DNA from: Streptomyces malaysiense
GTDB lineage: Bacteria; Actinomycetota; Actinomycetes; Streptomycetales; Streptomycetaceae
DNA: 64,000 nt
Assembly: GCF_000980885.2 (NCBI RefSeq)
Contig: NZ_LBDA02000006.1
Span: forward strand, 62,001 to 126,000
Reading direction: 5' to 3'
The translations under genes were made by a program, and so were the position numbers. This document shows positions 56,733 through 64,000 of this stretch, piece by piece; position 1 is the first letter of the stretch; every line of letters begins with the position of its first letter. The notes below the pieces were generated by a model, which ran no database searches, had not been told where the DNA came from, and saw nothing but the letters and a program-made list of their open reading frames with translations.

Positions 56733-59700
56733 CTAACGCTCCTGCTGGTGAGTGGGGCTCGGGTAGCTGCCCGTCTGACCGGTACCGGCCTGACGACCCT
56801 GGGCGATGCCCCGACGGAGATTGGTCAGCCGGCCGCGTACGTCGTCGGGCGCACGCGAGACCTGCGGACCGGCTTGGTGCTGTTGCTGCTGAGCCGTGCC
56901 CGGCACGAGGTTCGCCCGGGGCACCCGGCGCGGCAGACCGGACGTGGTGATACCGCCCGCGGCGGGCTGGCGCACCCGCTCCGCCTGCCGTACGAGTTCG
57001 TCGTTCGGCGAGGCGCGCCACGAGCCGGTCGCGGCGGGCTCGTCGCGCTGCGCGGCCTGCGGCGGCTGCTGCTCGGCGGGCGCGCCCTGCGGCTGGCCGC
57101 CCTGCTGCTGGCCGGCCGCGCCGTGGAACCAGTTGGTCTCCAGCGTGTCGAACAGCGGGGTACGGCCGTCACCGGGACCGCTGGCCGGCGGCAGCGCCTC
57201 CGGCTCGCGCACCGGGCGCTCCTGGTGGGCCGGCACCTGCCGCGGGGCCGGCGGGCGCGGGGCGCCGAAGTCGTCACGGGCGGGCGGCTGCGGGCGCTCG
57301 AACTGCCCGGTGTGCGCCGGGTCGGCACGGCCGGGCAGCGCGTGCTGTCCGGTGCCACCGTTGTCGTAGGCCCCGGGGGCGTCGTACCGGCCGGTGTCCT
57401 GGGCGGGCGCGTCCGGCCGCGCCGGGGTTCCGAAGACGTCCGGGCGCACGAACGAGCCGTCGTCCTGCTGCCCGGCCGGAGCGTCGTACCCCACCGACTG
57501 CTGCGCCGCGTCGGGTCGCTGGAACTGCCCGGTCTGCTGCGGGAGTTCGGCCTGCGGGAACTGGCCGGTGTGCTGACCGGTCTGCCGGCCCGGGTCGGCC
57601 TGCGGGAACTGGCCGGTGTGCTGCGGCGCGTCCGGCCGCTGGAACTGTCCGGTGTTCCGGCCGGCGTCCGGGCGCTGGTACTGGCCGGTGGTGTCGGGCC
57701 GCGCGAACTGGCCGGTGTCCTGAGGGGATCCGGGCCGCTGGAACTGTCCGGTGTTCCGGCCGGCGTCCGGGCGCTGGTACTGGCCCGTGGTGTCCGGCCG
57801 GGCGAACTGGCCCGTCTGCTGCGTGGGTTCCGGGCGGCCGTACTGGTCCGCGCCCTGGGAACCGGGCAGCTCGGGCCGGCCGAAGTCGCCCGTGGGCACC
57901 GGACCGTGCGGATCGATGCGAGGCATCTCCGCGGTCGAACCCGGACCCTGCCGGTCGCCGATCGGCGGCATCTGCGCGGTCTGCGCCGGGTTCAGCTCGT
58001 CGTGTCCGCGCGGGGTGTCGAGGGACGCCCGGCCGTCGTTCCAGTCCTGGCCGCGCCGGGAGTCGCCGCCGGGCAGCTCGGCCCGCGGGCCGCCACGCGG
58101 CGGCAGCTGGGGCTGACGGCCCTGGTCGGCACCGCCGCCGGCGTCACGCTGCGAGCCGCGGCCGCCGAACAGGTCCTGCTGGGGCCCGGCCGGGTTGGCG
58201 GCCTGGAGGTTCTGCGGGGCGTTCGGCGCCTGGGCACCAAAGCCGGGAGCGCCGCGCTGCGGACCGCGCGCGCCGCCGGGAGCACCGCCCGGCGAGCCGG
58301 GACGGCCGCCCTGGCCCGTGCCGGGCAGCGCGGCCCGGGGACCCTGACCCGCGCCGACCTGGCCGCGCGAACCGCCACCGGAGCCGAGCGGACCACCGCC
58401 GGGACCGCCGGCGTTGCCGCCACCGCGGCGGGCCGCGGCCGCACCGGCTGCGGCCTGCGCGGCGGCCGGACCGCCGCCCGCGCCGGGACCGCCGGCCTTG
58501 CCGGGAGCCTTCTTGCCGCCCTGGGCGACGTCCACGGGCAGCATGACCAGCGCGGTCGTGCCGCCGGAGTCGGACGGGCGCAGCTGGATGCGGATGCCGT
58601 GGCGCTGCGAGAGCCGGCCGACCACGAAGAGGCCCATGCGGCGGGAGACGGAGACGTCCACGGTGGGCGGCGAGGCCAGCCGCTCGTTGATCGCCGCGAG
58701 GTCCTCGGGGGAGAGGCCGATGCCGGTGTCGTGGATCTCGATCAGCACCCGTCCGTCGGGCAGCGCGTGACCGGTGACCTTGACCTTGGTCTGCGGGGAG
58801 GAGAACGAGGTGGCGTTCTCCAGCAGCTCGGCGAGCAGGTGCACGAGGTCGTTGACGACCCGGCCGGCGACCTCGGTCGTCGGCACGGCGGCCAGCTCGA
58901 TGCGCTCGTACTGCTCCACCTCGGAGGCGGCGGCGCGGAGCACGTCGACCAGCGGCACCGGACGGGTCCAGCGGCGGCCCGGCTCCTCACCGGCGAGGAC
59001 GAGGAGGTTCTCGCCGTTACGGCGCATACGGGTGGCGAGGTGGTCCAGCTTGAACAGCGAGGACAGCTGGTCCGGGTCGGCCTCGCGGGACTCCAGTTCG
59101 GAGATGAGCGACAGCTGGCGCTGGATCAGACCTTGGGAGCGGCGCGAGAGGTTGGTGAACATCGCGTTGACGTTGCCCCGCAGCAGGGCCTGCTCGGCGG
59201 CGAGGCGGACCGCCTCGCGGTGCACGTCGTCGAAGGCCGCGGCCACCTGGCCGATCTCGTCCCGGGAGTGCACACCGACCGACTCGACGGAGGTGTCCAC
59301 GTCCTGCGGGTCGGACTCCGACAGGTGCTTGACCAGCTCGGGCAGGCGTTCCTGGGCGACCTTGGTGGCGGTCTCCTGGAGCCGGCGCAGCGAGCGGATC
59401 ATGGAGCGGGCCACGACGAAGGCGCCGACCAGTGAGACACCGAGCACCAGCAGGATCAGCACACCGGAGATGATGGCGTCGCGCTGGGTGGCGCTCTTGA
59501 GCTCGCGCGCCTTCTGCTCCATGTCCTCGAGCAGCGTGTGCTCGATCTTCTTCATCTGCTCGATCTTGGTCGAGCTGTCGTCCACCCAGTCCCGGTAGGA
59601 GCGCGCGGGCAGGTCGGACAGGCCGCCGCGCTGTGCGAAGGCGCGCTTGGCGTAGGTGTCCGCGGACTCGATCGTCGGGTTGTTGCCCCCGTCGATCGGC

Positions 59701-60743
59701 TTGAGCAGCTCCTCCGCGTTCTGGCTCGCGTAGATCTTGCGGAAGATCGCCAGCTCGGAGTTCTCGCTCTCGTACGCCGACTCGCCGTACAGGCGGTCGT
59801 TCTCCGAGAGGTTCGCCTTGCTGGAGGTGGTCGAGGGCAGCGCCGCGGCGATGGTCGCGCGCTGCACCGAGGCGTACTCCTTGGCGGTGGAGAACGCCGC
59901 CAGGGCGCGGGTGCGCGAGATCATCTCGGGGTTGCTGGACGCCTCGGCCATGTCCTGGGACAGCCCGATCAGCTGGGTGATCAGCCGGTGGTACGACTCG
60001 ATGGTCTGGGTCGAGTTGCCCTTGGACTCGTAGGCGGACCGGCGGATCTTCGCCAGGTCGTCCAGCTGGTTGGCGAGACCGACGAGCGCGTCGCGCACGC
60101 CCTGGAGCTGGCCGTCCTTGCTGGCCTGGTCGATCTGCTCGGAGGCGTCGAGGAAGTTGGCGCGGGCCCGGTCGGTCTTCTGCTGGTAGCCCTTGACCGT
60201 GTAGTCGCTCGCGCTGAGCCCGTGCGACAGCGGACCGGCGGACTGGTCACGCTCCTCCTGGAGCGCGGCGGCCAGTTCGGTGGCCTGCTTGGTCATGTCC
60301 GTCAGCAGCTTCATGTTGTCGAGCTGCTGGATGTCGTTCAGGTTCTCGTCGATGCGCAGTGCGCCCAGCGAGGTCGCCGCGACCACGGGGAGCGCGAGCA
60401 GCGAGACCAGACGGGTCGAGATGCGCCAGTTGCGCAGCGCCAGGCGCGAGCCGGAACTGGGCGGCACTGACGCCGATTTCGCGGCCGCGGCGGGCTTCGC
60501 GGAGGCCGGGCCGCCCGCGGGCTTCGCGGAGCCCTTGCCGGAGGCGGAACCCTTGCCCGAGGCGGAGCCCTTGGCGGAGGGGGCCGACGCGCCGGGGCGT
60601 GCGCGGTCGGGGCCCTCACCGGGCGGGGTCGGGCCCGGGTTCTGGGCGTGCTGGGGAGAGGCGCTGCCCTTCATGGGGCCAGTCCCGTCGTGCGGCTCCG
60701 GCTCCGCCGAAGCGCTGCCATCCCTCTTGAAACGTCCCTGCAC
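56733..60743 (-). CDS. cvnA: Conservon sensor-kinase-like protein CvnA with repeat-rich tail
   Basis: This 1336-aa protein has a low-complexity head (~40-100, GSASGKGSASGKGSA units), TM1 (~108-128), NIT-type extracellular domain, TM2 (~419-444), and a GHKL ATPase domain (N box ELLENATSFSS ~638; ends ~734). The ~600-residue Pro/Gln/Gly-rich tail contains repeated TGQF/TGQY-RPD units. The two domains resemble the other CvnA, but heads and tails differ entirely. GTG 60743 has the same spacing to AGAGG as in the other copy. It heads the upstream conservon. Confidence 0.95.
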   Translation of the reverse strand: MQGRFKRDGSASAEPEPHDGTGPMKGSASPQHAQNPGPTPPGEGPDRARPGASAPSAKGSASGKGSASGKGSAKPAGGPASAKPAAAAKSASVPPSSGSRLALRNWRISTRLVSLLALPVVAATSLGALRIDENLNDIQQLDNMKLLTDMTKQATELAAALQEERDQSAGPLSHGLSASDYTVKGYQQKTDRARANFLDASEQIDQASKDGQLQGVRDALVGLANQLDDLAKIRRSAYESKGNSTQTIESYHRLITQLIGLSQDMAEASSNPEMISRTRALAAFSTAKEYASVQRATIAAALPSTTSSKANLSENDRLYGESAYESENSELAIFRKIYASQNAEELLKPIDGGNNPTIESADTYAKRAFAQRGGLSDLPARSYRDWVDDSSTKIEQMKKIEHTLLEDMEQKARELKSATQRDAIISGVLILLVLGVSLVGAFVVARSMIRSLRRLQETATKVAQERLPELVKHLSESDPQDVDTSVESVGVHSRDEIGQVAAAFDDVHREAVRLAAEQALLRGNVNAMFTNLSRRSQGLIQRQLSLISELESREADPDQLSSLFKLDHLATRMRRNGENLLVLAGEEPGRRWTRPVPLVDVLRAAASEVEQYERIELAAVPTTEVAGRVVNDLVHLLAELLENATSFSSPQTKVKVTGHALPDGRVLIEIHDTGIGLSPEDLAAINERLASPPTVDVSVSRRMGLFVVGRLSQRHGIRIQLRPSDSGGTTALVMLPVDVAQGGKKAPGKAGGPGAGGGPAAAQAAAGAAAARRGGGNAGGPGGGPLGSGGGSRGQVGAGQGPRAALPGTGQGGRPGSPGGAPGGARGPQRGAPGFGAQAPNAPQNLQAANPAGPQQDLFGGRGSQRDAGGGADQGRQPQLPPRGGPRAELPGGDSRRGQDWNDGRASLDTPRGHDELNPAQTAQMPPIGDRQGPGSTAEMPRIDPHGPVPTGDFGRPELPGSQGADQYGRPEPTQQTGQFARPDTTGQYQRPDAGRNTGQFQRPGSPQDTGQFARPDTTGQYQRPDAGRNTGQFQRPDAPQHTGQFPQADPGRQTGQHTGQFPQAELPQQTGQFQRPDAAQQSVGYDAPAGQQDDGSFVRPDVFGTPARPDAPAQDTGRYDAPGAYDNGGTGQHALPGRADPAHTGQFERPQPPARDDFGAPRPPAPRQVPAHQERPVREPEALPPASGPGDGRTPLFDTLETNWFHGAAGQQQGGQPQGAPAEQQPPQAAQRDEPAATGSWRASPNDELVRQAERVRQPAAGGITTSGLPRRVPRANLVPGTAQQQQHQAGPQVSRAPDDVRGRLTNLRRGIAQGRQAGTGQTGSYPSPTHQQER
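57634..57831 (-). repeat. 99-bp tandem repeat in cvnA tail (33-residue unit)
   Basis: Two successive 99-base units (about 57634-57732 and 57733-57831) share a ~50-base identical core. Each encodes TGQYQRPDAGRNTGQFQRP-type sequence. Shorter TGQF units flank them (57530-57860), so the tail is a length-variable repeat array. Confidence 0.8.
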
Positions 60744-61325
60744 TAGCGTCGCAACCTCTGGACCAGGCGTTCCTCCGCGCGAGCGGCGGAACACGGTGTC
60801 GGCGTCGTGGAAGGCGCCCTGAAAACGCCCCCCGGTGGTCTTGAGTGACCGGCGCTGGTTCCCCCTTGTCTCGCCGCCACTCGGCGCTGCGTTGCGCCCC
60901 TGCGCGCCGGGTCGATCCTGCGGCGGTCCGTGGAATTCCAGCACAGTGGCGGATCTCCAACAAGGGCCGTGTGCCGAGCTGTGACAACCGTGACAGGTTG
61001 TGCATGTCGAGTCACCAGTCGTGGAAGTCGATCTCATCCATAACGGACGTATCCCTGCGAGTTGCCGCCCGGTGGCACGTGTCCCAGTCGCCATGATCAG
61101 CAGCGGAATGTGGCCTTCCGGCCGTCAATGTCCGTTTCGTTGAGGCGGTTTGTCGGCCGGAATTGACCTGTTTGTCCCTGAGTTGGTGAGCAAAATCACA
61201 TAACCATCAAGGCAGGTTGGCGAGTTGGTCAGGGAATCGGATGTTTAGCCTGACGCTTTACATGAGGGACGTATCTGTCACCCCGCACCGTCACCCGCCG
61301 ACACACGACTAGGACGCGTACAACC
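60744..61325. other. Divergent promoter region, cvnA / small repeat protein
   Basis: About 580 bases with no gene I can support. The part 61150-61300 is A/T-richer than the rest and should contain promoters for the rightward gene. The left part should hold the conservon promoter. No clear palindrome beyond short ones. Confidence 0.5.
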
Positions 61326-61520
61326 GTGAAGACGACGATGATGTTCCGCAAGATAGCCAACCCGCGGCGCACGACCCTGGTGCACCTCGAGGACGCCGGC
61401 GAGCTGCAGGCGCCCGCCCTGCCGGAGCAGTCCGTCGAGCTCCCCGCCCAGACGGCCAACCCCCGGCGCACCATCCTGATGGACCTCCCCGAGGCCGTGG
61501 CGGCCGCCGCCGGCGAGTGA
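61326..61520 (+). CDS. 64-aa protein with duplicated ANPRRT motif
   Basis: GTG 61326 opens a short ORF whose product contains the same motif twice: IANPRRTTLVHLED (~9-22) and TANPRRTILMDLPE (~43-56), with an acidic Pro/Glu/Leu/Gln spacer. It has good codon bias and is followed by a 20-bp terminator, but has no strong ribosome site. No hydrophobic segment. I recognise no family. The twin motif suggests a two-site binding peptide or a precursor peptide; it is divergent from the conservon. Confidence 0.6.
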   Translation: MKTTMMFRKIANPRRTTLVHLEDAGELQAPALPEQSVELPAQTANPRRTILMDLPEAVAAAAGE

Positions 61521-61547
61521 CCGCCGGCGCGGCCGCGGCACCCCGGG

Positions 61548-61594
61548 GCGCGGCCCGGAAGATCACCCGACGGCGGTGATCTTCCGGGCCGCGC
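61548..61594 (+). terminator. Terminator after the 64-aa gene
   Basis: Twenty-base arms (61548-61567 and 61575-61594) are perfectly complementary around a seven-base loop, with TCGTCTTTT after. A further hairpin GCGCCCC/GGGGCGC lies at 61606-61622. Confidence 0.88.
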
Positions 61595-61622
61595 TCGTCT
61601 TTTCGGCGCCCCACGGGGGCGC

Positions 61623-61924
61623 ACACGTTTTCCCCCGCATTCGCGCCGCCGCGTTTATCGGCCGCGGCGGCGGTGGGCGCCGTAGCCCTCCAGGTCCCCG
61701 CCGGCCGACCCGGGTGGACATGATCTCCGCAGGTCAGAGGTGCGGAGTGCGCCCCAAGTCCCGCTGGCGACGCCCTCGAAAACGCCGGAAACGGGAATTC
61801 CCCTTAAGCGCATTACGGCCCCGGGAAAAGCCCTCGCCATGCCCGCCCGGCCGAACATCGTGCCGCCCGACCGGTTAACCTTGGGCGTCAGTACGCCGGT
61901 TCTCAGTGAGGGGCGCAAGCACCC
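61623..61924. other. Upstream region of the FAH-family gene
   Basis: About 300 bases without a gene. The part 61780-61900 is less G/C-rich and presumably holds the promoter for the FAH-gltX pair. Nothing more can be assigned. Confidence 0.4.
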
Positions 61925-62710
61925 GTGCGCATCGCCAGGTTCTCCATCGACGGGAACGTAGCCTTCGGCGCGGTCGAGGGCGACAAGGAGGACGAACTCG
62001 TCCTCGACATCATCAAGGGCATCCCCTTCGCCGACCACGAGCTGTCCGGCACGAAGGTGCCGCTGAGCAAGGTCAGGCTGCTCCCGCCGGTCCTCCCCAA
62101 CAAGGTCGTGGCCTTCGGCCGCAACTACGCCGAGCACGCGCGGGAGCTGGGCAACGAGGTGCCCGAGGCCCCGTTCGCCTTCTTCAAGCCGTCCACCTCG
62201 GTGATCGGCCCCGGGGACGAGATCCGCTACCCCTCGTTCACCGAGGAACTGCACCACGAGGCCGAGCTGGCCGTCGTCATCGGCCGCATGTGCCGCGAGG
62301 TGCCCCGGGAGCGCGTCAAGGACGTGATCTTCGGCTACACCTGCGCCAACGACGTCACCGCCCGCGACGTCCAGCGCCGCGAGAAGCAGTGGGCGCGGGC
62401 CAAGGGCTTCGACAGCTCCTGCCCGCTCGGCCCCTGGGTGGAGACCGGCCTGGACCTCGCTCGGGCCAATGACCTCACGGTGCAGCTCACCGTCAACGGC
62501 GAGCAGCGCCAGCTGGGCCGCACCAGCGAGATGATCCACCCCATCGAGGACCTGATCGTCAACATCACCGAGGCCATGACGCTGCTGCCCGGCGACGTCA
62601 TCCTCACCGGCACCCCGGCAGGGGTCGGCCCCCTGAACGTCGGCGACGACGTCGCCGTCACCATCGAAGGCATCGGCACTCTCACCAACAAGGTTGTCAA
62701 GCGTGGCTAG
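61925..62710 (+). CDS. Fumarylacetoacetate hydrolase-family protein
   Basis: This 261-aa enzyme of the FAH superfamily cleaves C-C bonds or hydrates/tautomerises keto acids with Mg2+ (acylpyruvase, oxaloacetate decarboxylase-like). Metal-binding acids are in [14 protein letters not shown] and [13 protein letters not shown]. Other hallmarks: [49 protein letters not shown]. The FAH_N-type N-terminal part is short. GTG 61925 is 8 bases into the gene's first plausible start. It overlaps gltX by eight bases, so it is translationally coupled to it. The reaction cannot be fixed from sequence alone. Confidence 0.92.
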   Translation: MRIARFSIDGNVAFGAVEGDKEDELVLDIIKGIPFADHELSGTKVPLSKVRLLPPVLPNKVVAFGRNYAEHARELGNEVPEAPFAFFKPSTSVIGPGDEIRYPSFTEELHHEAELAVVIGRMCREVPRERVKDVIFGYTCANDVTARDVQRREKQWARAKGFDSSCPLGPWVETGLDLARANDLTVQLTVNGEQRQLGRTSEMIHPIEDLIVNITEAMTLLPGDVILTGTPAGVGPLNVGDDVAVTIEGIGTLTNKVVKRG

Positions 62711-64000
62711 CGCACCCGCCTCCCCGTCTCCCGTCCGCGTCCGTTTCTGCCCCTCGCCCACCGGCAACCCGCACGTGGGCCTGGTCCGCACCGCCCTGTT
62801 CAACTGGGCGTTCGCCCGGCACCACCAGGGCACCCTGGTCTTCCGCATCGAGGACACCGACGCGGCCCGCGACTCGGAGGAGTCCTACGAGCAGCTGCTC
62901 GACTCGATGCGCTGGCTCGGCTTCGACTGGGACGAGGGCCCCGAGGTCGGCGGCCCGCACGCGCCGTACCGGCAGTCGCAGCGCATGGACATCTACGCCG
63001 ACGTCGCGCACAAGCTCCTGGACGGCGGGTACGCCTACCACTGCTACTGCTCCCAGGAGGAGCTGGACTCCCGCCGCGAGGCCGCCCGTGCGGCCGGCAA
63101 GCCCTCCGGCTACGACGGCCACTGCCGCGACCTGTCCGCCGAGCAGGTCGAGCGGTACCGCGCCGAGGGCCGGCAGCCGATCGTCCGCTTCCGGATGCCG
63201 GACGAGACGATCACGTTCGACGACCTGGTGCGCGGCGAGCTGACCTTCACCCCGGAGAACGTGCCGGACTACGGCATCGTCCGCGCCAACGGCGCCCCGC
63301 TGTACACGCTGGTCAACCCCGTCGACGACGCGCTGATGGACATCACGCACGTGCTCCGCGGCGAGGACCTGCTCTCCTCCACCCCGCGCCAGATCGCGCT
63401 GTACAAGGCGCTGACGGAGCTGGGCATCGCCAAGCGGACCCCGGCCTTCGGCCACCTGCCGTACGTGATGGGCGAGGGCAACAAGAAGCTCTCCAAGCGC
63501 GACCCGCAGTCCTCGCTGAACCTCTACCGCGAGCGCGGCTTCCTGCCTGAGGGCCTGCTCAACTACCTCTCCCTGCTGGGCTGGTCGCTCTCCGCGGACC
63601 AGGACATCTTCACGGTCGAGGAGATGGTCGCGGCCTTCGAGATCTCCGACGTGAACCCCAACCCGGCGCGCTTCGACCTGAAGAAGTGCGAGGCGATCAA
63701 CGCCGACCACATCCGCCTGCTGGATGTGCAGGAGTTCACCGAGCGCTGCCGCACCTGGCTGAAGGCCCCGTTCGCCCCCTGGGCGCCGGAGGCGTTCGAC
63801 GAGGCAAAGTGGGAGGCCATCGCCCCGCACGCCCAGACCCGTCTGAAGGTGCTCTCCGAGATCACCGAGAACGTCGACTTCCTGTTCCTCCCGGAGCCGG
63901 TCTTCGACGAGGCGTCCTGGACCAAGGCGATGAAGGAGGGCAGCGACGCCCTGCTGCGCACGGCCCGCGAGAAGCTGGAGTCCGCGGACTGGACGTCGGC
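62703..64000 (+). CDS. gltX: Glutamyl-tRNA synthetase, N-terminal part (runs off the window)
   Basis: This class I synthetase charges tRNA-Glu, and in this type of organism also tRNA-Gln for GatCAB to correct. About 432 codons are visible. The HIGH-like motif is [20 protein letters not shown] and the KMSKS-like motif [16 protein letters not shown]. The anticodon-binding part (from ~300) begins with [20 protein letters not shown]. The absence of a stop before 64000 explains the truncation. GTG 62703 overlaps the FAH stop. Non-discriminating GltX would match the gatCAB operon in the same window. Confidence 0.96.
   Translation, partial: MASAPASPSPVRVRFCPSPTGNPHVGLVRTALFNWAFARHHQGTLVFRIEDTDAARDSEESYEQLLDSMRWLGFDWDEGPEVGGPHAPYRQSQRMDIYADVAHKLLDGGYAYHCYCSQEELDSRREAARAAGKPSGYDGHCRDLSAEQVERYRAEGRQPIVRFRMPDETITFDDLVRGELTFTPENVPDYGIVRANGAPLYTLVNPVDDALMDITHVLRGEDLLSSTPRQIALYKALTELGIAKRTPAFGHLPYVMGEGNKKLSKRDPQSSLNLYRERGFLPEGLLNYLSLLGWSLSADQDIFTVEEMVAAFEISDVNPNPARFDLKKCEAINADHIRLLDVQEFTERCRTWLKAPFAPWAPEAFDEAKWEAIAPHAQTRLKVLSEITENVDFLFLPEPVFDEASWTKAMKEGSDALLRTAREKLESADWTS

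Noticed and set aside
52748-59435. Long plus-strand ORFs (752 and 1003 aa) opposite the cvnA genes
   Set aside because: Composition is repetitive Arg/Gly/Leu/Val with no domains, mirroring cvnA codons. The minus-strand frames contain all recognisable motifs.

Overview
The window is high-G+C actinobacterial DNA with strong third-position G/C bias. Gene content and order point to a Streptomyces chromosome: ligA / c-di-GMP gene / gatCAB / ilvBNC / serA / putA / leuB / ilvE / cimA / accBE / two conservons / gltX. From memory this follows the SCO5494-SCO5547 stretch of S. coelicolor core DNA, with a few accessory insertions and several decaying genes.

Layout. 1-3.4 kb: 3' end of ligA, then a membrane GGDEF-EAL protein (rmdB-like) that carries a TTA codon. 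3.3-4.0 kb: a TetR regulator with a stop codon inside its HTH. 4.1-7.6 kb: gatC-gatA-(79-aa protein)-gatB, closed by a strong terminator. 7.9-11.8 kb: MMPL transporter, GNAT acetyltransferase and two small proteins. 11.8-15.1 kb: a lipoprotein sugar dehydrogenase, an aldo/keto reductase and a 2-hydroxyacid dehydrogenase. 15.3-18.9 kb: a second GGDEF protein whose EAL domain is degenerate. 18.9-24.5 kb: ilvB (behind an Ile-Leu-Val-Leu leader peptide and attenuator), ilvN, ilvC and serA. 24.7-27.8 kb: accessory insert with a transglutaminase-like protein, a whiJ/abaA-type trio (anti-sigma-like ATPase, HTH-DUF5753 regulator, DUF397 protein) and a frameshifted membrane protein. 27.9-32.1 kb: PucR-type regulator divergent from putA-pruA. 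32.2-35.6 kb: LysR remnant, a 43-aa peptide, leuB and ilvE. 35.7-41.7 kb: urease-like ureAB and ureC, agmatine deiminase, an NTF2-like protein, a TetR regulator and a wrecked MHS transporter. 41.7-44.2 kb: cimA behind a terminator-bearing leader, and a GPP34 protein. 44.5-47.5 kb: a GH30-ricin pseudogene, a MarR regulator and a YceI protein. 47.9-49.7 kb: accB-accE. 49.9-60.7 kb: two tandem conservons (cvnABCD twice) on the minus strand. 61.3-64 kb: a 64-aa repeat protein, an FAH-family hydrolase and gltX running off the end.

How the genes work together. Branched-chain amino acid synthesis is scattered but rich here (ilvBNC, leuB, ilvE, cimA), with leader-type control at ilvB and perhaps cimA; serA sits beside it. 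gatCAB and gltX together serve tRNA-Gln/Glu charging. accB-accE supply malonyl/methylmalonyl-CoA. putA-pruA degrade proline to glutamate. Signalling is unusually dense: two c-di-GMP proteins of apparently opposite activity, two conservons and a whiJ-like trio. Five genes are pseudogenes or remnants (TetR, small membrane protein, LysR, MHS transporter, GH30). I found no tRNA, rRNA, CRISPR array, transposase or attachment site.
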